This document shows, one piece after another, positions 26,591-35,087 of a DNA stretch of 64,000 bases; position 1 is the stretch's first letter, and each line of letters begins with the position of its first letter. The stretch lies in assembly GCF_022549215.1 (NCBI RefSeq), contig NZ_JAKZFC010000001.1:1116001-1180000 (forward strand), written 5' to 3'. Source of the DNA: Solibacillus palustris. Its GTDB lineage: Bacteria; Bacillota; Bacilli; Bacillales_A; Planococcaceae. The notes below the pieces were generated by a model. That model did not search any database and was not told the origin of the DNA. It saw only the letters and a list, made by a program, of their open reading frames with translations. Position numbers and translations under genes: made by a program.

Positions 26591-26619
26591 TTACAATTTA
26601 TGTAATTATGGTGTATATT
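26591..26619 (+). promoter_or_regulatory. Candidate promoter of the leader-MFS unit
   Basis: TTACAA (26591-26596), 17 nt, TATATT (26614-26619), about 30 nt before the leader ORF. Confidence 0.5.
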
Positions 26620-26649
26620 TTACTAATCAAATTAAAAGGAGAGAGGAAT

Positions 26650-26703
26650 ATGTTAGCCATTACTTTAACAATCAAAAACGAATCGGAGGATATGTTGGTT
26701 TAA
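26650..26703 (+). CDS. 17-residue leader peptide of the MFS gene
   Basis: MLAITLTIKNESEDMLV follows a good AAAGGAGAGAGGA ribosome site. It lies between the promoter and the MFS start. Codons 11-14 lie in the first of three mutually complementary RNA segments, so translation of this peptide could decide which hairpin forms. The layout resembles the translational attenuators of antibiotic-resistance genes; the inducing drug cannot be guessed. Confidence 0.55.
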   Translation: MLAITLTIKNESEDMLV

Positions 26704-26764
26704 TTTAATATTGTCACTTATTCTCCGATTTGAGTTTCATATTCGACTCAAAAAATTCGGAGGG
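26681..26764 (+). promoter_or_regulatory. Competing hairpins controlling the MFS ribosome site
   Basis: Segment 1 (26681-26690, AATCGGAGGA) can form a 10-bp helix with segment 2 (26721-26730, TTCTCCGATT). Segment 2 can alternatively pair with segment 3 (TCGGAG 26757-26762), which is the ribosome site of the pump gene. A separate 7-bp hairpin (TTTGAGT / ACTCAAA) lies between 2 and 3. Confidence 0.55.
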
Positions 26765-26771
26765 CAAAAAA

Positions 26772-27956
26772 TTGGACATTAAAAACATTTATTATTTTTT
26801 ATCGAGTTCACGTTCGTTTTGTATTCATATCGTATTTACATTAAATGCGATTTATTATGTTTCTCAAGCAGGTTTGAACCCGTTACAGTTGGTTTTAATT
26901 GGAACGATTATGGAATTGGCCATCTTATTCTTTGAAATACCGACTGGATTAGTTGCTGATTTTTGGGGACGAAAAAAATCATTTGTTATTGGGACTTTCA
27001 TTATAGGTGTTGCGCATCTATTAGAAGGAAGTTTCCCCGAATTTTGGGCAATTGCAATAGGTGCTGCTTTATGGGGCATTGGATGGACATTCATTAGTGG
27101 TGCAGAAACGGCATGGATTGCGGACGAGTTAGAAAATAATGAATTAGATTCTGTTTTTCTAAAAGGCGCTAGGTATGGCTCAATTGGTAGTTTCTTGGGG
27201 ATTATTGTTAGCGTCCTTTTAGCTACTGCTTTTTCGGTGCAAATTGCAATCTTAATAGCGGGTGGATTGCTCGTTGTCATTGCAATGATTTCTTTAAGAA
27301 TCGTACCTGAAACAAAATTTGTGCGGATGGCCAATGATGAGACGACAGGTTTTCATCAAATGCAGCAAGCAATCAAGGGCGGATTTGCTCAAATAAAAGG
27401 TAATTCAATTTTACTTGGTCTTGCTGCTATTACGTTATTTGTGGGATTGGCTAGCGAAGGTTTTGATAGACTTTGGGGTGCTCATTTTATAGAAGGTTTT
27501 CAATTGAAGGCAGAAGAAGCAGTTTACTGGTTTGGTGCATTTTACGCAATTGCCTTTTTATTAAATATAGGTATTTTAAAAGTTGTCGAAACGTATGTGA
27601 AAAAACGTTTTACGTGCCTTTTACTAGTACTTAATGGATTGCTCGTCATGGCTATGCTGTTCTTCGCAATGAGTGAGGAGTTTATACTGGCAATATTACT
27701 ATACTGGGTAATTGCTTCGCTACGAGCAGTAAATTCACCATTAATAACTGTTGTAACGAATAAACAATTACAATCACAAGGTCGTGCAACTGCGCTTTCC
27801 ATGTATGGTCAGCTTGATGCATTTGGTCAAGTAGCTGGCGGACCATTAGTAGGGATGGTTGCTCTTTATACATCGGTTCAAGGTGGAATTATTATGTCTG
27901 CTATTTTAATCATTCCTACAGTGTACTTTTTATGGAGAATGCGGAAAATAGCTTAA
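26772..27956 (+). CDS. MFS efflux transporter
   Basis: This 394-residue, 12-helix MFS exporter has the drug-efflux loop motif GLVADFWGRKKS after helix 2. It starts with TTG at 26772, 8 nt after CGGAGGG; the open frame upstream would read through the leader hairpins without a ribosome site. It is preceded by a leader peptide and alternative hairpins and followed by a strong terminator. It belongs to the drug:H+ antiporter group; the substrate is unknown. Confidence 0.82.
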   Translation: MDIKNIYYFLSSSRSFCIHIVFTLNAIYYVSQAGLNPLQLVLIGTIMELAILFFEIPTGLVADFWGRKKSFVIGTFIIGVAHLLEGSFPEFWAIAIGAALWGIGWTFISGAETAWIADELENNELDSVFLKGARYGSIGSFLGIIVSVLLATAFSVQIAILIAGGLLVVIAMISLRIVPETKFVRMANDETTGFHQMQQAIKGGFAQIKGNSILLGLAAITLFVGLASEGFDRLWGAHFIEGFQLKAEEAVYWFGAFYAIAFLLNIGILKVVETYVKKRFTCLLLVLNGLLVMAMLFFAMSEEFILAILLYWVIASLRAVNSPLITVVTNKQLQSQGRATALSMYGQLDAFGQVAGGPLVGMVALYTSVQGGIIMSAILIIPTVYFLWRMRKIA

Positions 27957-28021
27957 AGAAACAGTTTGTAATAAGGAATGATTGTATACTGGGTTTCTCG
28001 AATTGGAAATTTGTTGAAAAT

Positions 28022-28058
28022 AAAAAGGAAACGTTGACTTTACAGCGTTTCCTTTTTT
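28022..28058 (+). terminator. Terminator of the MFS gene
   Basis: Perfect 12-bp stem AAAAAGGAAACG / CGTTTCCTTTTT, T-run included. Confidence 0.9.
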
Positions 28059-28135
28059 GTGGATAGGAAAGTATAAATTCTCAAGGAAGTCTACAAAGAT
28101 GCGACGACATTTGGCGCGAAATGTATATCTTTAAA

Positions 28136-28606
28136 TTAGGTCTCACTTTTTAAAAAGGATTGTATTTGTTTCATATGGTGAATATCATGTTCCATTAAAC
28201 CTTTTAAATAAGTATAAAGGGATAATGTAGATTGGTTAATGTTCAATTCAGCTAACCAATTTTCTTCAGGGAGCTCGTTTAATGTTTCAATTAATTCAGT
28301 CCGAATACGAATGCATTTTTCAAATGTGTGTTGAGCAGGTTCCTTCCTTGCTAGATGAGCTGAACGTAAATTTAAATCGTCAGCGTTTGGACTTGGTGGG
28401 AAACTGCTATTAGTTAATAAGTAAGGAAGCCTATTTTGCAAGACAAATTCATCCCAAGGGTAAAAGTGACCAATTATTTCGATGGCCGACCATTTTCCAT
28501 CACATATCGGTGTTAGTATAACATTTTCATTAATTTGTTCTAAGCTTTGTATGAAATTAAGAAAGTTACGTTGATGTGCTAGTATTTCGGATTTTTCTAT
28601 AAGCAA
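28136..28606 (-). CDS. DinB-family protein
   Basis: This protein of about 156 residues has the DinB/YfiT four-helix-bundle layout. WSAIEIIGHFYPWDE carries the first metal His, and MEHDIHHMKQIQ the C-terminal pair. Members are metal-dependent thiol-transferase or hydrolase-like proteins; the substrate is unknown. TTG 28606 sits 8 nt after AGGAGG; the GTG at 28615 overlaps it. In B. subtilis a DinB gene (yfiT) also lies near yfiR/yfiS, so this neighbourhood is partly conserved. Confidence 0.75.
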   Translation of the reverse strand: MLIEKSEILAHQRNFLNFIQSLEQINENVILTPICDGKWSAIEIIGHFYPWDEFVLQNRLPYLLTNSSFPPSPNADDLNLRSAHLARKEPAQHTFEKCIRIRTELIETLNELPEENWLAELNINQSTLSLYTYLKGLMEHDIHHMKQIQSFLKSET

Positions 28607-28656
28607 GTTAATCACCTCCTAAAGACCTTTTCTTTTAAGAGCAAATAGATATGTAA

Positions 28657-28818
28657 TGCGAACAATTTACAGATTCAGTTACAAGGTTTTATAAAGCACT
28701 GGAGTTTGGGTATGAAAAAGGGTTGTTAGGCTTGTTGAATATCGTAATAAAAAAAGAGCCAGTTGCTTGTTTTAAAAAAGTTATTCAATCAATTAGACAA
28801 TTGAATAACTTTAGGTAA
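28657..28818 (+). pseudogene. Possible gene remnant (53 codons, no start)
   Basis: Between the DinB and hydrolase genes a + frame reads like the C-terminus of a soluble protein (FTDSVTRFYKALEFGYEKG ... FKKVIQSIRQLNNF) but has no start codon and begins right after a stop. Its 3' end overlaps the terminator hairpin of the opposite gene. It may be chance; support is weak. Confidence 0.25.
28771..28812 (-). terminator. Terminator of the alpha/beta hydrolase gene
   Basis: Perfect 13-bp stem AAAGTTATTCAAT / ATTGAATAACTTT; the T-run lies on the minus-strand side. Confidence 0.85.
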
Positions 28819-28850
28819 GGTATAAATTAGATTTTAAACATGAAAAATTA

Positions 28851-29648
28851 CTAATATCCCACATTATAGTTAAGCCATCTAGTTACTTCTTTCGCTATTT
28901 TATCTGGATGAACACGATGTAAATAATGATGACCTTCCAACAAAATATAAGTAGTGTTATTTCCAGCATATTCAGAGCAACGGTATTCCTTTTCGCGAAA
29001 AGGTTGTAAAAATATTAGTACAGGTAAATTCTTATTTTTAGGTAATTGCGAAATACTTTGTAAATTTTTTTGTCCCATTAAATATTCATTAAATAATGTA
29101 CTGCCTTCAGTGATATGTTTTGCAGTTCGTTCTTCCTCTAGCTTTTCATTTTCTGTCCATTCCGAGTCGATGAAAATCTGATTACGCTCCTCAGGGGAAA
29201 GCTTATCCATCCAGGAAATCGCTTCTTTATATGCCTTTGTTTGAAACAAAAATTCGCCATCTTTTGTGGTAGGCTCAATACCGATTATGCCAAGTACGTC
29301 CTCTGGATATGCATGCTGATAGGCGAGAGCAAGAGGACCATTTGCTGAATGGGCAAAAAATAAAATAGGATTTTGTTCAACATGTTTGATTAACTCATGA
29401 ATTTCAAATACGATGTTTTCCCAAGTTCTCTCAACATCTGTTTCATCACTTTCACAAACACCTAAGCGATCAATAAATAATTTTGGATAACGAGTATCTA
29501 TTCTCTTTGCTATATTTTTTAAGCCTAAATAATTGCTTGCTCCTCCAAATCCGTCCATAAAAATAATTGTTGGAAAATCTTTTTTTCCTTCAATTTTTAC
29601 ATATGACATTTTACCGTGACAACCGTTAAAAAATTGTTTTGCAACCAA
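28851..29648 (-). CDS. Alpha/beta hydrolase
   Basis: This product of about 265 residues has the alpha/beta-hydrolase fold. TIIFMDGFGG forms the oxyanion strand, FAHSANGPLAL the nucleophile elbow (A-H-S-A-N, so one Gly of GxSxG is replaced), and EGHHYLHRVHP the catalytic His region. It is soluble and the substrate is unknown. TTG 29648 is 7 nt after AAAGGAG, which decides the start over longer forms. It ends at a strong terminator. Confidence 0.78.
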   Translation of the reverse strand: MVAKQFFNGCHGKMSYVKIEGKKDFPTIIFMDGFGGASNYLGLKNIAKRIDTRYPKLFIDRLGVCESDETDVERTWENIVFEIHELIKHVEQNPILFFAHSANGPLALAYQHAYPEDVLGIIGIEPTTKDGEFLFQTKAYKEAISWMDKLSPEERNQIFIDSEWTENEKLEEERTAKHITEGSTLFNEYLMGQKNLQSISQLPKNKNLPVLIFLQPFREKEYRCSEYAGNNTTYILLEGHHYLHRVHPDKIAKEVTRWLNYNVGY

Positions 29649-29828
29649 CAAAAGTCTCCTTTCATTATTAATCTTCGAAATTATCGGAAAAACCCTCAAT
29701 TGCATTTAAATCGTTGCGAGTGTTTTATTTAGCGCTTAAGAAAATTTTCTTCCTTTTATTTGTAGTATATCTTTTTTGATTGAAATATGGTAATATTAAA
29801 ATAATTTAAATGAACGGAGGTGAACAGA

Positions 29829-29960
29829 ATGAATAAGTTAGCTATGGAGACAGGTGTAAAAGTAGATACTGCTATGTATTTTGCACGTGTCATTACGTTT
29901 AAATTTACGTCTAACGGGATAGGTATGCCCTTTTTTAGACAATTTAAAAATCATGCGTAG
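29829..29960 (+). CDS. 43-residue ORF upstream of the ABC-F gene
   Basis: The ORF begins MNKLAMETGVKVDTAMYF behind a perfect GGAGGTGA ribosome site 8 nt away and ends 35 nt before an intrinsic terminator. It resembles no family I know. Because that terminator lies between this ORF and the ABC-F gene, and no separate promoter is obvious after it, the ORF may be a regulatory leader whose translation controls read-through. It may equally be an independent small protein. Confidence 0.55.
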   Translation: MNKLAMETGVKVDTAMYFARVITFKFTSNGIGMPFFRQFKNHA

Positions 29961-29994
29961 CTAATTAACCTCATTCTTTTCACCATAACAATGG

Positions 29995-30028
29995 AAAGAC
30001 TGTTTCGTTAAGGAGCAGTCTTTTTTTC
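29995..30028 (+). terminator. Terminator or attenuator ahead of the ABC-F gene
   Basis: AAAGACTG / CAGTCTTT stem with a 13-nt loop followed by TTTTTTTCG, 53 nt before the ABC-F start codon. Confidence 0.78.
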
Positions 30029-30080
30029 GTGGAGAAAATAAGAAATTTAATTCTAAGCTACGCTGTGGAGGCGTAGAAAT

Positions 30081-31694
30081 ATGCAGTTAAAAGCAGAAAA
30101 TATAACGAAAACAATGGGTGGTAACACCATTTTTAAAGATCTTTCATTTGAAGTGAATACGGGAGAACGCGTGGCGATAGTAGGTCGGAATGGTAGTGGA
30201 AAAACGACACTCTTTAAAGTGCTAGCAGGAATCGAACAACCTGATCAAGGTCGCATTATTAAAGCGAAGGGGCAAACAATTGGCTATTTGCATCAAATTC
30301 CGAGCTACACAAATGCAACCGTTTTTGAGGTATTATCTGAAGCGTTTGCCGAATTACATGCAATGAAAGCAAGACTTATGGATTTAGAGCAGCGTATGCA
30401 GACGGATATGTCGGAGAAAATTCTTAATCAATATGGTGAAATACAGGAGCAATATCTTGCCAATGGCGGATATGAAATAGAGGCGAAAATTGCTTCCATT
30501 GCGAATGGATTAAAGGTTACTAAGTTATTAGAGCAACCATTTGATGCGTTAAGTGGTGGAGAAAAAACGAAGGTCATGCTTGCACAAATATTATTGCAAC
30601 AGCCGAGTATCCTTCTTTTGGATGAACCAACAAATCATTTAGATTTAGCTGCAACGGAATGGCTGGAAGACTATTTACATTATTTCAAAGGGACGGTCAT
30701 TGTGATTTCACATGACCGAATGTTTTTAAACAACATTGTGCAGTATGTTGCTGAAATTGAAGACGATGAAATTTGGGTGAGCAAGGGGAATTACGATCAA
30801 TACCTTCAAAATAAAGAGGCAAAAATAGCTCAACAATTTGCAGACTATGAAGAACAGCAGAAAAAAATTCAAAAAATAAAAGAGGCGATTCGTCGACTAC
30901 GTCAATGGGCGAATGAAGCGTCGCCACCGAATCCAGATTTATACCGAAAAGCAAAAACGATGGAAAAAATGCTTGCTCGCATGGAACTAGTAAAAAAGCC
31001 AAAAAAAGAACGCCAAATGAATTTACAACTAAAAACAGAGGATCGAACAGGGAAAGAAGTGTTTATGTTAACCGATGTTTCGCATGGTTTTGCCCAAGAT
31101 TTTTTATTTATGGATATTCAGTTGTCCGTTTATTTTCAAGATCGTTTAGCAATCGTCGGAAATAATGGGACAGGGAAATCGACGCTTATGAAAATCATGC
31201 TTGGACAATTGCAGCCACTAGATGGGCACATAAAGCAAGGGAGCAATTTGAAAATTGGCTACCTCGCTCAGCAATTTGACCAATTCGATGGTAAGCAACG
31301 ATTAATCGATGCGTTTCGCGAACAAGTGTCATTAACGGAATATGATGCGCGGCATATGTTGGCACAGTTTTTATTTTATGGTCATGATGTATTTAAAAAA
31401 GTCGAGCAGCTTAGCGGTGGAGAAAAAATGCGACTTCGTTTAGCGCAACTTATGGTTCAGAAATGCAATGTTCTTGTGTTGGATGAACCAACGAATCATT
31501 TAGATATTGAATCAAGAGAAGCACTAGAAGAAGCGCTTGAAAAATTTGAAGGAACCATAATTACGATTAGCCATGACCGCTACTTTTTACAAAAATTATT
31601 TACGAGAACGGCATGGCTAGAAAATCAGCAACTAACCGTCCATGAAGGTCCATTTGAATGGGCGAAATCGAAACAAAAGGAGTTAAACAGATGA
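30081..31694 (+). CDS. ABC-F family ATPase (ribosome-acting)
   Basis: This 537-residue protein has two ABC domains and no membrane segments, which defines ABC-F. Walker A motifs are GRNGSGKTT (about residue 36) and GNNGTGKST; both halves have LSGGEK and LLDEPTNHLD or VLDEPTNHLD. The linker between the domains is basic and helical (RLRQWANEASPP), as in proteins that reach into the ribosomal E site. Some relatives (VmlR, Msr, Lsa) give resistance to ribosome antibiotics. Which role this one has is not readable. RBS GGAGG; it overlaps the next gene by 4 nt. Confidence 0.88.
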   Translation: MQLKAENITKTMGGNTIFKDLSFEVNTGERVAIVGRNGSGKTTLFKVLAGIEQPDQGRIIKAKGQTIGYLHQIPSYTNATVFEVLSEAFAELHAMKARLMDLEQRMQTDMSEKILNQYGEIQEQYLANGGYEIEAKIASIANGLKVTKLLEQPFDALSGGEKTKVMLAQILLQQPSILLLDEPTNHLDLAATEWLEDYLHYFKGTVIVISHDRMFLNNIVQYVAEIEDDEIWVSKGNYDQYLQNKEAKIAQQFADYEEQQKKIQKIKEAIRRLRQWANEASPPNPDLYRKAKTMEKMLARMELVKKPKKERQMNLQLKTEDRTGKEVFMLTDVSHGFAQDFLFMDIQLSVYFQDRLAIVGNNGTGKSTLMKIMLGQLQPLDGHIKQGSNLKIGYLAQQFDQFDGKQRLIDAFREQVSLTEYDARHMLAQFLFYGHDVFKKVEQLSGGEKMRLRLAQLMVQKCNVLVLDEPTNHLDIESREALEEALEKFEGTIITISHDRYFLQKLFTRTAWLENQQLTVHEGPFEWAKSKQKELNR

Positions 31695-32131
31695 ATAAGA
31701 TTGAAGCATATTGGAAGCGTTTTTGTGAACTAGAAGGATTAATAAATATTCAATATACAGAGGCGTTCCAGTTTGGGGAGAAAGCAGATTGGTTAGCAAG
31801 CCTAGTAGTGGATGGAACAAAAACAGCGACTTGTTCAAGCTATCCTTTATATGAAATTGAGGGAGAAGCTTTACCTGCAGTAGGTGATTATCAAATTGTC
31901 TTAAACAGTCAAGGTGAACCTGTTGCAATTATTAAATCGTATTCAATAGAAATTTATCCATTTAATGAAGTGCCCGTTGATTTTGCATTAGCAGAAGGTG
32001 AAGGAACTTATGAACAATGGAAAGAGGCTCACATCGCATTCTTTGGTAATATTTTACTTGAATACAATATGGAATTTTCAGAAAAAATGCTAACAGTTTG
32101 TGATCGATTTGAAAAAGTGTATCCGAAATAG
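31691..32131 (+). CDS. ASCH-domain protein
   Basis: This 146-residue product has the ASCH fold layout: an N-terminal helix, LVVDGTKTATCSSYPLYE, and PAVGDYQIVLNSQGEPVAIIKSYSIEI. ASCH domains are thought to bind RNA or modified nucleosides; YqfB-type members hydrolyse N4-acetylcytidine. ATG 31691 overlaps the ABC-F stop (ATGA), so the two are translated together. That coupling to a ribosome-acting ATPase is suggestive of an RNA-related job. Confidence 0.82.
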   Translation: MNKIEAYWKRFCELEGLINIQYTEAFQFGEKADWLASLVVDGTKTATCSSYPLYEIEGEALPAVGDYQIVLNSQGEPVAIIKSYSIEIYPFNEVPVDFALAEGEGTYEQWKEAHIAFFGNILLEYNMEFSEKMLTVCDRFEKVYPK

Positions 32132-32268
32132 TTAACGTCTCATTAAAATAGACGCAACGCTGCTCGTAAATGACATCATTAGCGTATAAAATGTGGTTTA
32201 GTGAAAACGAATTCTCAAAATTTAAAATTATATTATTTTTCTTTTTGAATCTAAATCCGCTCAAATTC

Positions 32269-32294
32269 CGCAACCTTTGTAACTGCAAATCGTT
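32269..32294 (+). promoter_or_regulatory. Possible ECF-sigma promoter of ltaS
   Basis: CGCAAC (32269-32274), 16 nt, CGTT (32291-32294): partial match to TGAAAC-N16-CGTC. It is weaker than the amj site. Confidence 0.35.
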
Positions 32295-32393
32295 TCATAA
32301 TAGTTGCATAAAACATAGATTTTTTGATATAGTGATTAATGTTTTTCAAACAATATTGAAAAGCTTTTGAACAAAGAAAGAGTGATCAAAGAG

Positions 32394-34301
32394 ATGAAAG
32401 ATTTAGTAGGAAAAAAAGGAGTTCAATTGAACGGCTTTTTAGGGATTTATCTATTAGCTGTCTTTATGATTTGGATAAAAACCTATATAACGCAATTGAC
32501 ACAATTTGATTTAAGCGTTGAGGGAACGCTTCAGCATTTTTTATTATTAATTAACCCACTAGGTTCAGCACTATTATTTTTATCAGTAGCCTTTTTATTT
32601 AGAGGCAAAAGAAAAATGAGCATTTTGGTAGTCGTCTATACACTAATGACGATTTTATTATATTCAAATGTCGTGTATTACCGATTCTTTAGCGACTTTA
32701 TTACGTTACCAACGATTTATCAACCGCAAAACTTTGGGGATTTAACCGGTAGTGTGTTTGCGCTGATTCGCCCATTGGATTTATTGTATTTCATTGATGT
32801 TGCCTTACTTATCTACTTACGTATTGCAAAAAAAGAGCAGTTTAAGCAAGTAAAAACGGGCTTCAAAATGCCAGTCATCGCGGTTGCCTTGGCATTGATC
32901 GTTTCTTCGATGAATTTATTATTAGCAGAAAAAGATCGTCCAGATTTACTAGCACGTGGTTTTGACCGTAGTTATATTGTGAAGTATTTAGGGATGTACA
33001 ATTATGCGATTTACGACACAGTAAAAACGGCAGAAGCATCTTCAGAACGTGCACTTGCGGATAGTAGTGACATCACGGAAATTATCAACTATACAAAATC
33101 AAATTATGCTGAACCAAATCCTGAATATTTTGGCAAAGCAAAAGATATGAACGTTATTTATTTACATTTAGAATCTATGCAATCATTTTTAATTGATTAT
33201 GAGTTAAATGGTCAGCAAGTAACACCGTTTTTAAATTCATTAGCGAAAAATGAAAATACAATGTTTTTTGATAATTTCTATCATCAAACAGCACAAGGGA
33301 AAACATCTGATGCTGAGTTTATGCTAGAAAATTCATTGTACGGCTTGCCACAAGGTTCGGCCTTTATTACGAAAGGGCAAAATAAGTACGAAGCAGCACC
33401 GACGATCTTAAAAGACTACGGTTATACATCTGCAGTATTCCACGGCAACAGTGGTACGTTCTGGAATCGTAACATTATTTATGATCAATTTGGATATGAT
33501 GAGTTTTTCAGTGCAGATAGCTATGACACAAGCGATCCTAAAAACATGGCGGAATACGGCCTATTAGATAAACCATTTTTCGAGCAGTCACAGAGTTTAT
33601 TAGAAACATTGCCACAGCCGTTTTATACAAAATTTATTACGGTTGCGAACCATTTCCCATTTAAAATGGATCAAGATTTAGTGACAATTGACAAAGCGAC
33701 AACGGGTGATACAAGTGTCGATAATTACTTCCAAACAGCGCGCTATGCGGATGAAGCAATCGAGGAGTTCTTTACGTATTTAAAAGAATCAGGTCTTTAT
33801 GACAACACGATGATTGTTATGTATGGCGACCATTATGGTATTTCCGATAATCATAACCGTGCTATGTCGGAGATTATCGGTGAAGAAGTAACACCTGTTG
33901 TAAACGCCGATTTACAACGTGTTCCGTTACTAATTTATGTGCCGGGCATGGAGGGTGGCATTAACCACACGTATGCTGGACAAATGGACCTTTTACCAAC
34001 CGTGCTACATTTATTAGGTGTGGAGACACAAAACAATATTCACTTTGGTTCAGATATTTTATCTGCAGATCATAGCGAAGTTATTCCATTTAGAAATGGT
34101 AACTTTGTCAGCCCAACGATTTATTCGTTAGACGGCAAATATTATGATCGTAAAACGGGATTAGAATTAGATCCTTCACAATATGAACAGGCTGAGAAAT
34201 TACATGCTATGGTTCAAGAAAAACTAAATTATTCTGATAAAGTTGTAAACGGAGACTTATTACGTTTTTATTCAAAAGACGGAAAAGTTCTTTCGGAATA
34301 A
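32394..34301 (+). CDS. ltaS: Lipoteichoic acid synthase (LtaS type)
   Basis: This product of about 635 residues has five N-terminal membrane helices followed by an extracellular sulfatase-fold domain. The catalytic Thr lies in QGKTSDAEF (about residue 303), with further metal-site segments HLESMQSF, FHGNSGTFWNR and YGDHYG. It polymerises glycerol phosphate from phosphatidylglycerol. ATG 32394 is preferred because the N-terminus then matches B. subtilis LtaS; the open frame starts with TTG at 32367 without a good ribosome site. It is monocistronic. Confidence 0.92.
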   Translation: MKDLVGKKGVQLNGFLGIYLLAVFMIWIKTYITQLTQFDLSVEGTLQHFLLLINPLGSALLFLSVAFLFRGKRKMSILVVVYTLMTILLYSNVVYYRFFSDFITLPTIYQPQNFGDLTGSVFALIRPLDLLYFIDVALLIYLRIAKKEQFKQVKTGFKMPVIAVALALIVSSMNLLLAEKDRPDLLARGFDRSYIVKYLGMYNYAIYDTVKTAEASSERALADSSDITEIINYTKSNYAEPNPEYFGKAKDMNVIYLHLESMQSFLIDYELNGQQVTPFLNSLAKNENTMFFDNFYHQTAQGKTSDAEFMLENSLYGLPQGSAFITKGQNKYEAAPTILKDYGYTSAVFHGNSGTFWNRNIIYDQFGYDEFFSADSYDTSDPKNMAEYGLLDKPFFEQSQSLLETLPQPFYTKFITVANHFPFKMDQDLVTIDKATTGDTSVDNYFQTARYADEAIEEFFTYLKESGLYDNTMIVMYGDHYGISDNHNRAMSEIIGEEVTPVVNADLQRVPLLIYVPGMEGGINHTYAGQMDLLPTVLHLLGVETQNNIHFGSDILSADHSEVIPFRNGNFVSPTIYSLDGKYYDRKTGLELDPSQYEQAEKLHAMVQEKLNYSDKVVNGDLLRFYSKDGKVLSE

Positions 34302-34310
34302 CTAAAATGG

Positions 34311-34351
34311 AGACACTGCCTAATTTTATTAAATTTCGCAGTGTCTTTTTT
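34311..34351 (+). terminator. Terminator of ltaS
   Basis: AGACACTGC / GCAGTGTCT stem followed by TTTTTTATTG. Confidence 0.87.
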
Positions 34352-34428
34352 ATTGTTTCTTTTACAAAAGGCACCTTTTGATATATGTTAAGTTAAGATC
34401 TTTTTAATAGAGACAGTAGGTGATCTAA

Positions 34429-35001
34429 ATCAAACAAAACATAGACATACGCGTAATGAAGACAAGGAAAAAGCTGTTTGCTGCGTATTTATCGTTGCTT
34501 AAACAACAAACACCAGAGAGAATGACAATTCAAATGTTAACGACGAAAGCTAATATCAATCGCGTGACATTTTATAAGCATTTTCACAATTTAGTGGAAT
34601 TTCATGAACAATTTATTGAACATTATATTTTAGAGCTTTACGAATTTATGAAGCCGCTTAATTATAAAACGTATACGAAAGGCTTTGAGTATGACGCGTT
34701 ATTGCAGCTATTAGAGCATATCAAAGCAAATCAAAAAACCTATAAAATTTTGTTAACATCGCAAAATATTACAGGTTTTAATAAGGCATTATTAGCGCAT
34801 TTTCAACAGCGTATTTCAAAGCATACGACAGATCTTGCGAAATTTGATTTTCCGGGGACAGGTGTCGATCAAATTATTGTATCGTGGTACGGGGTTTCGG
34901 CATTATTCGGTACTATCATAATGTGGGCGGAGTCTGATTATAAATATTCTCCTGAGCAATTAGTGAATGCGATTGTCAGATTATCTCCGCATTCAGATTA
35001 G
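34429..35001 (+). CDS. TetR-family transcriptional regulator
   Basis: The helix-turn-helix MTIQMLTTKANINRVTFYKHF is followed by a TetR_C_8-like ligand domain; total about 190 residues. The first ATG (34456) has no ribosome site and begins inside the family's usual N-terminal helix. The frame extends back to ATC at 34429, 8 nt after AGG of AGTAGGTGA, and the added residues (NIDIRV) fit the family. A rare ATC start, or a mutated start, is therefore possible. It lies 87 nt before a dehydrogenase gene that it may control. Confidence 0.78.
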   Translation: MKQNIDIRVMKTRKKLFAAYLSLLKQQTPERMTIQMLTTKANINRVTFYKHFHNLVEFHEQFIEHYILELYEFMKPLNYKTYTKGFEYDALLQLLEHIKANQKTYKILLTSQNITGFNKALLAHFQQRISKHTTDLAKFDFPGTGVDQIIVSWYGVSALFGTIIMWAESDYKYSPEQLVNAIVRLSPHSD

Positions 35002-35087
35002 TTTGGCTACATTTTAATAGAATTTGTTTATTATTTATCTGTTAATTTGTCTTATACTGAATGCAAATAAACAAGGGGGTTAATAAA

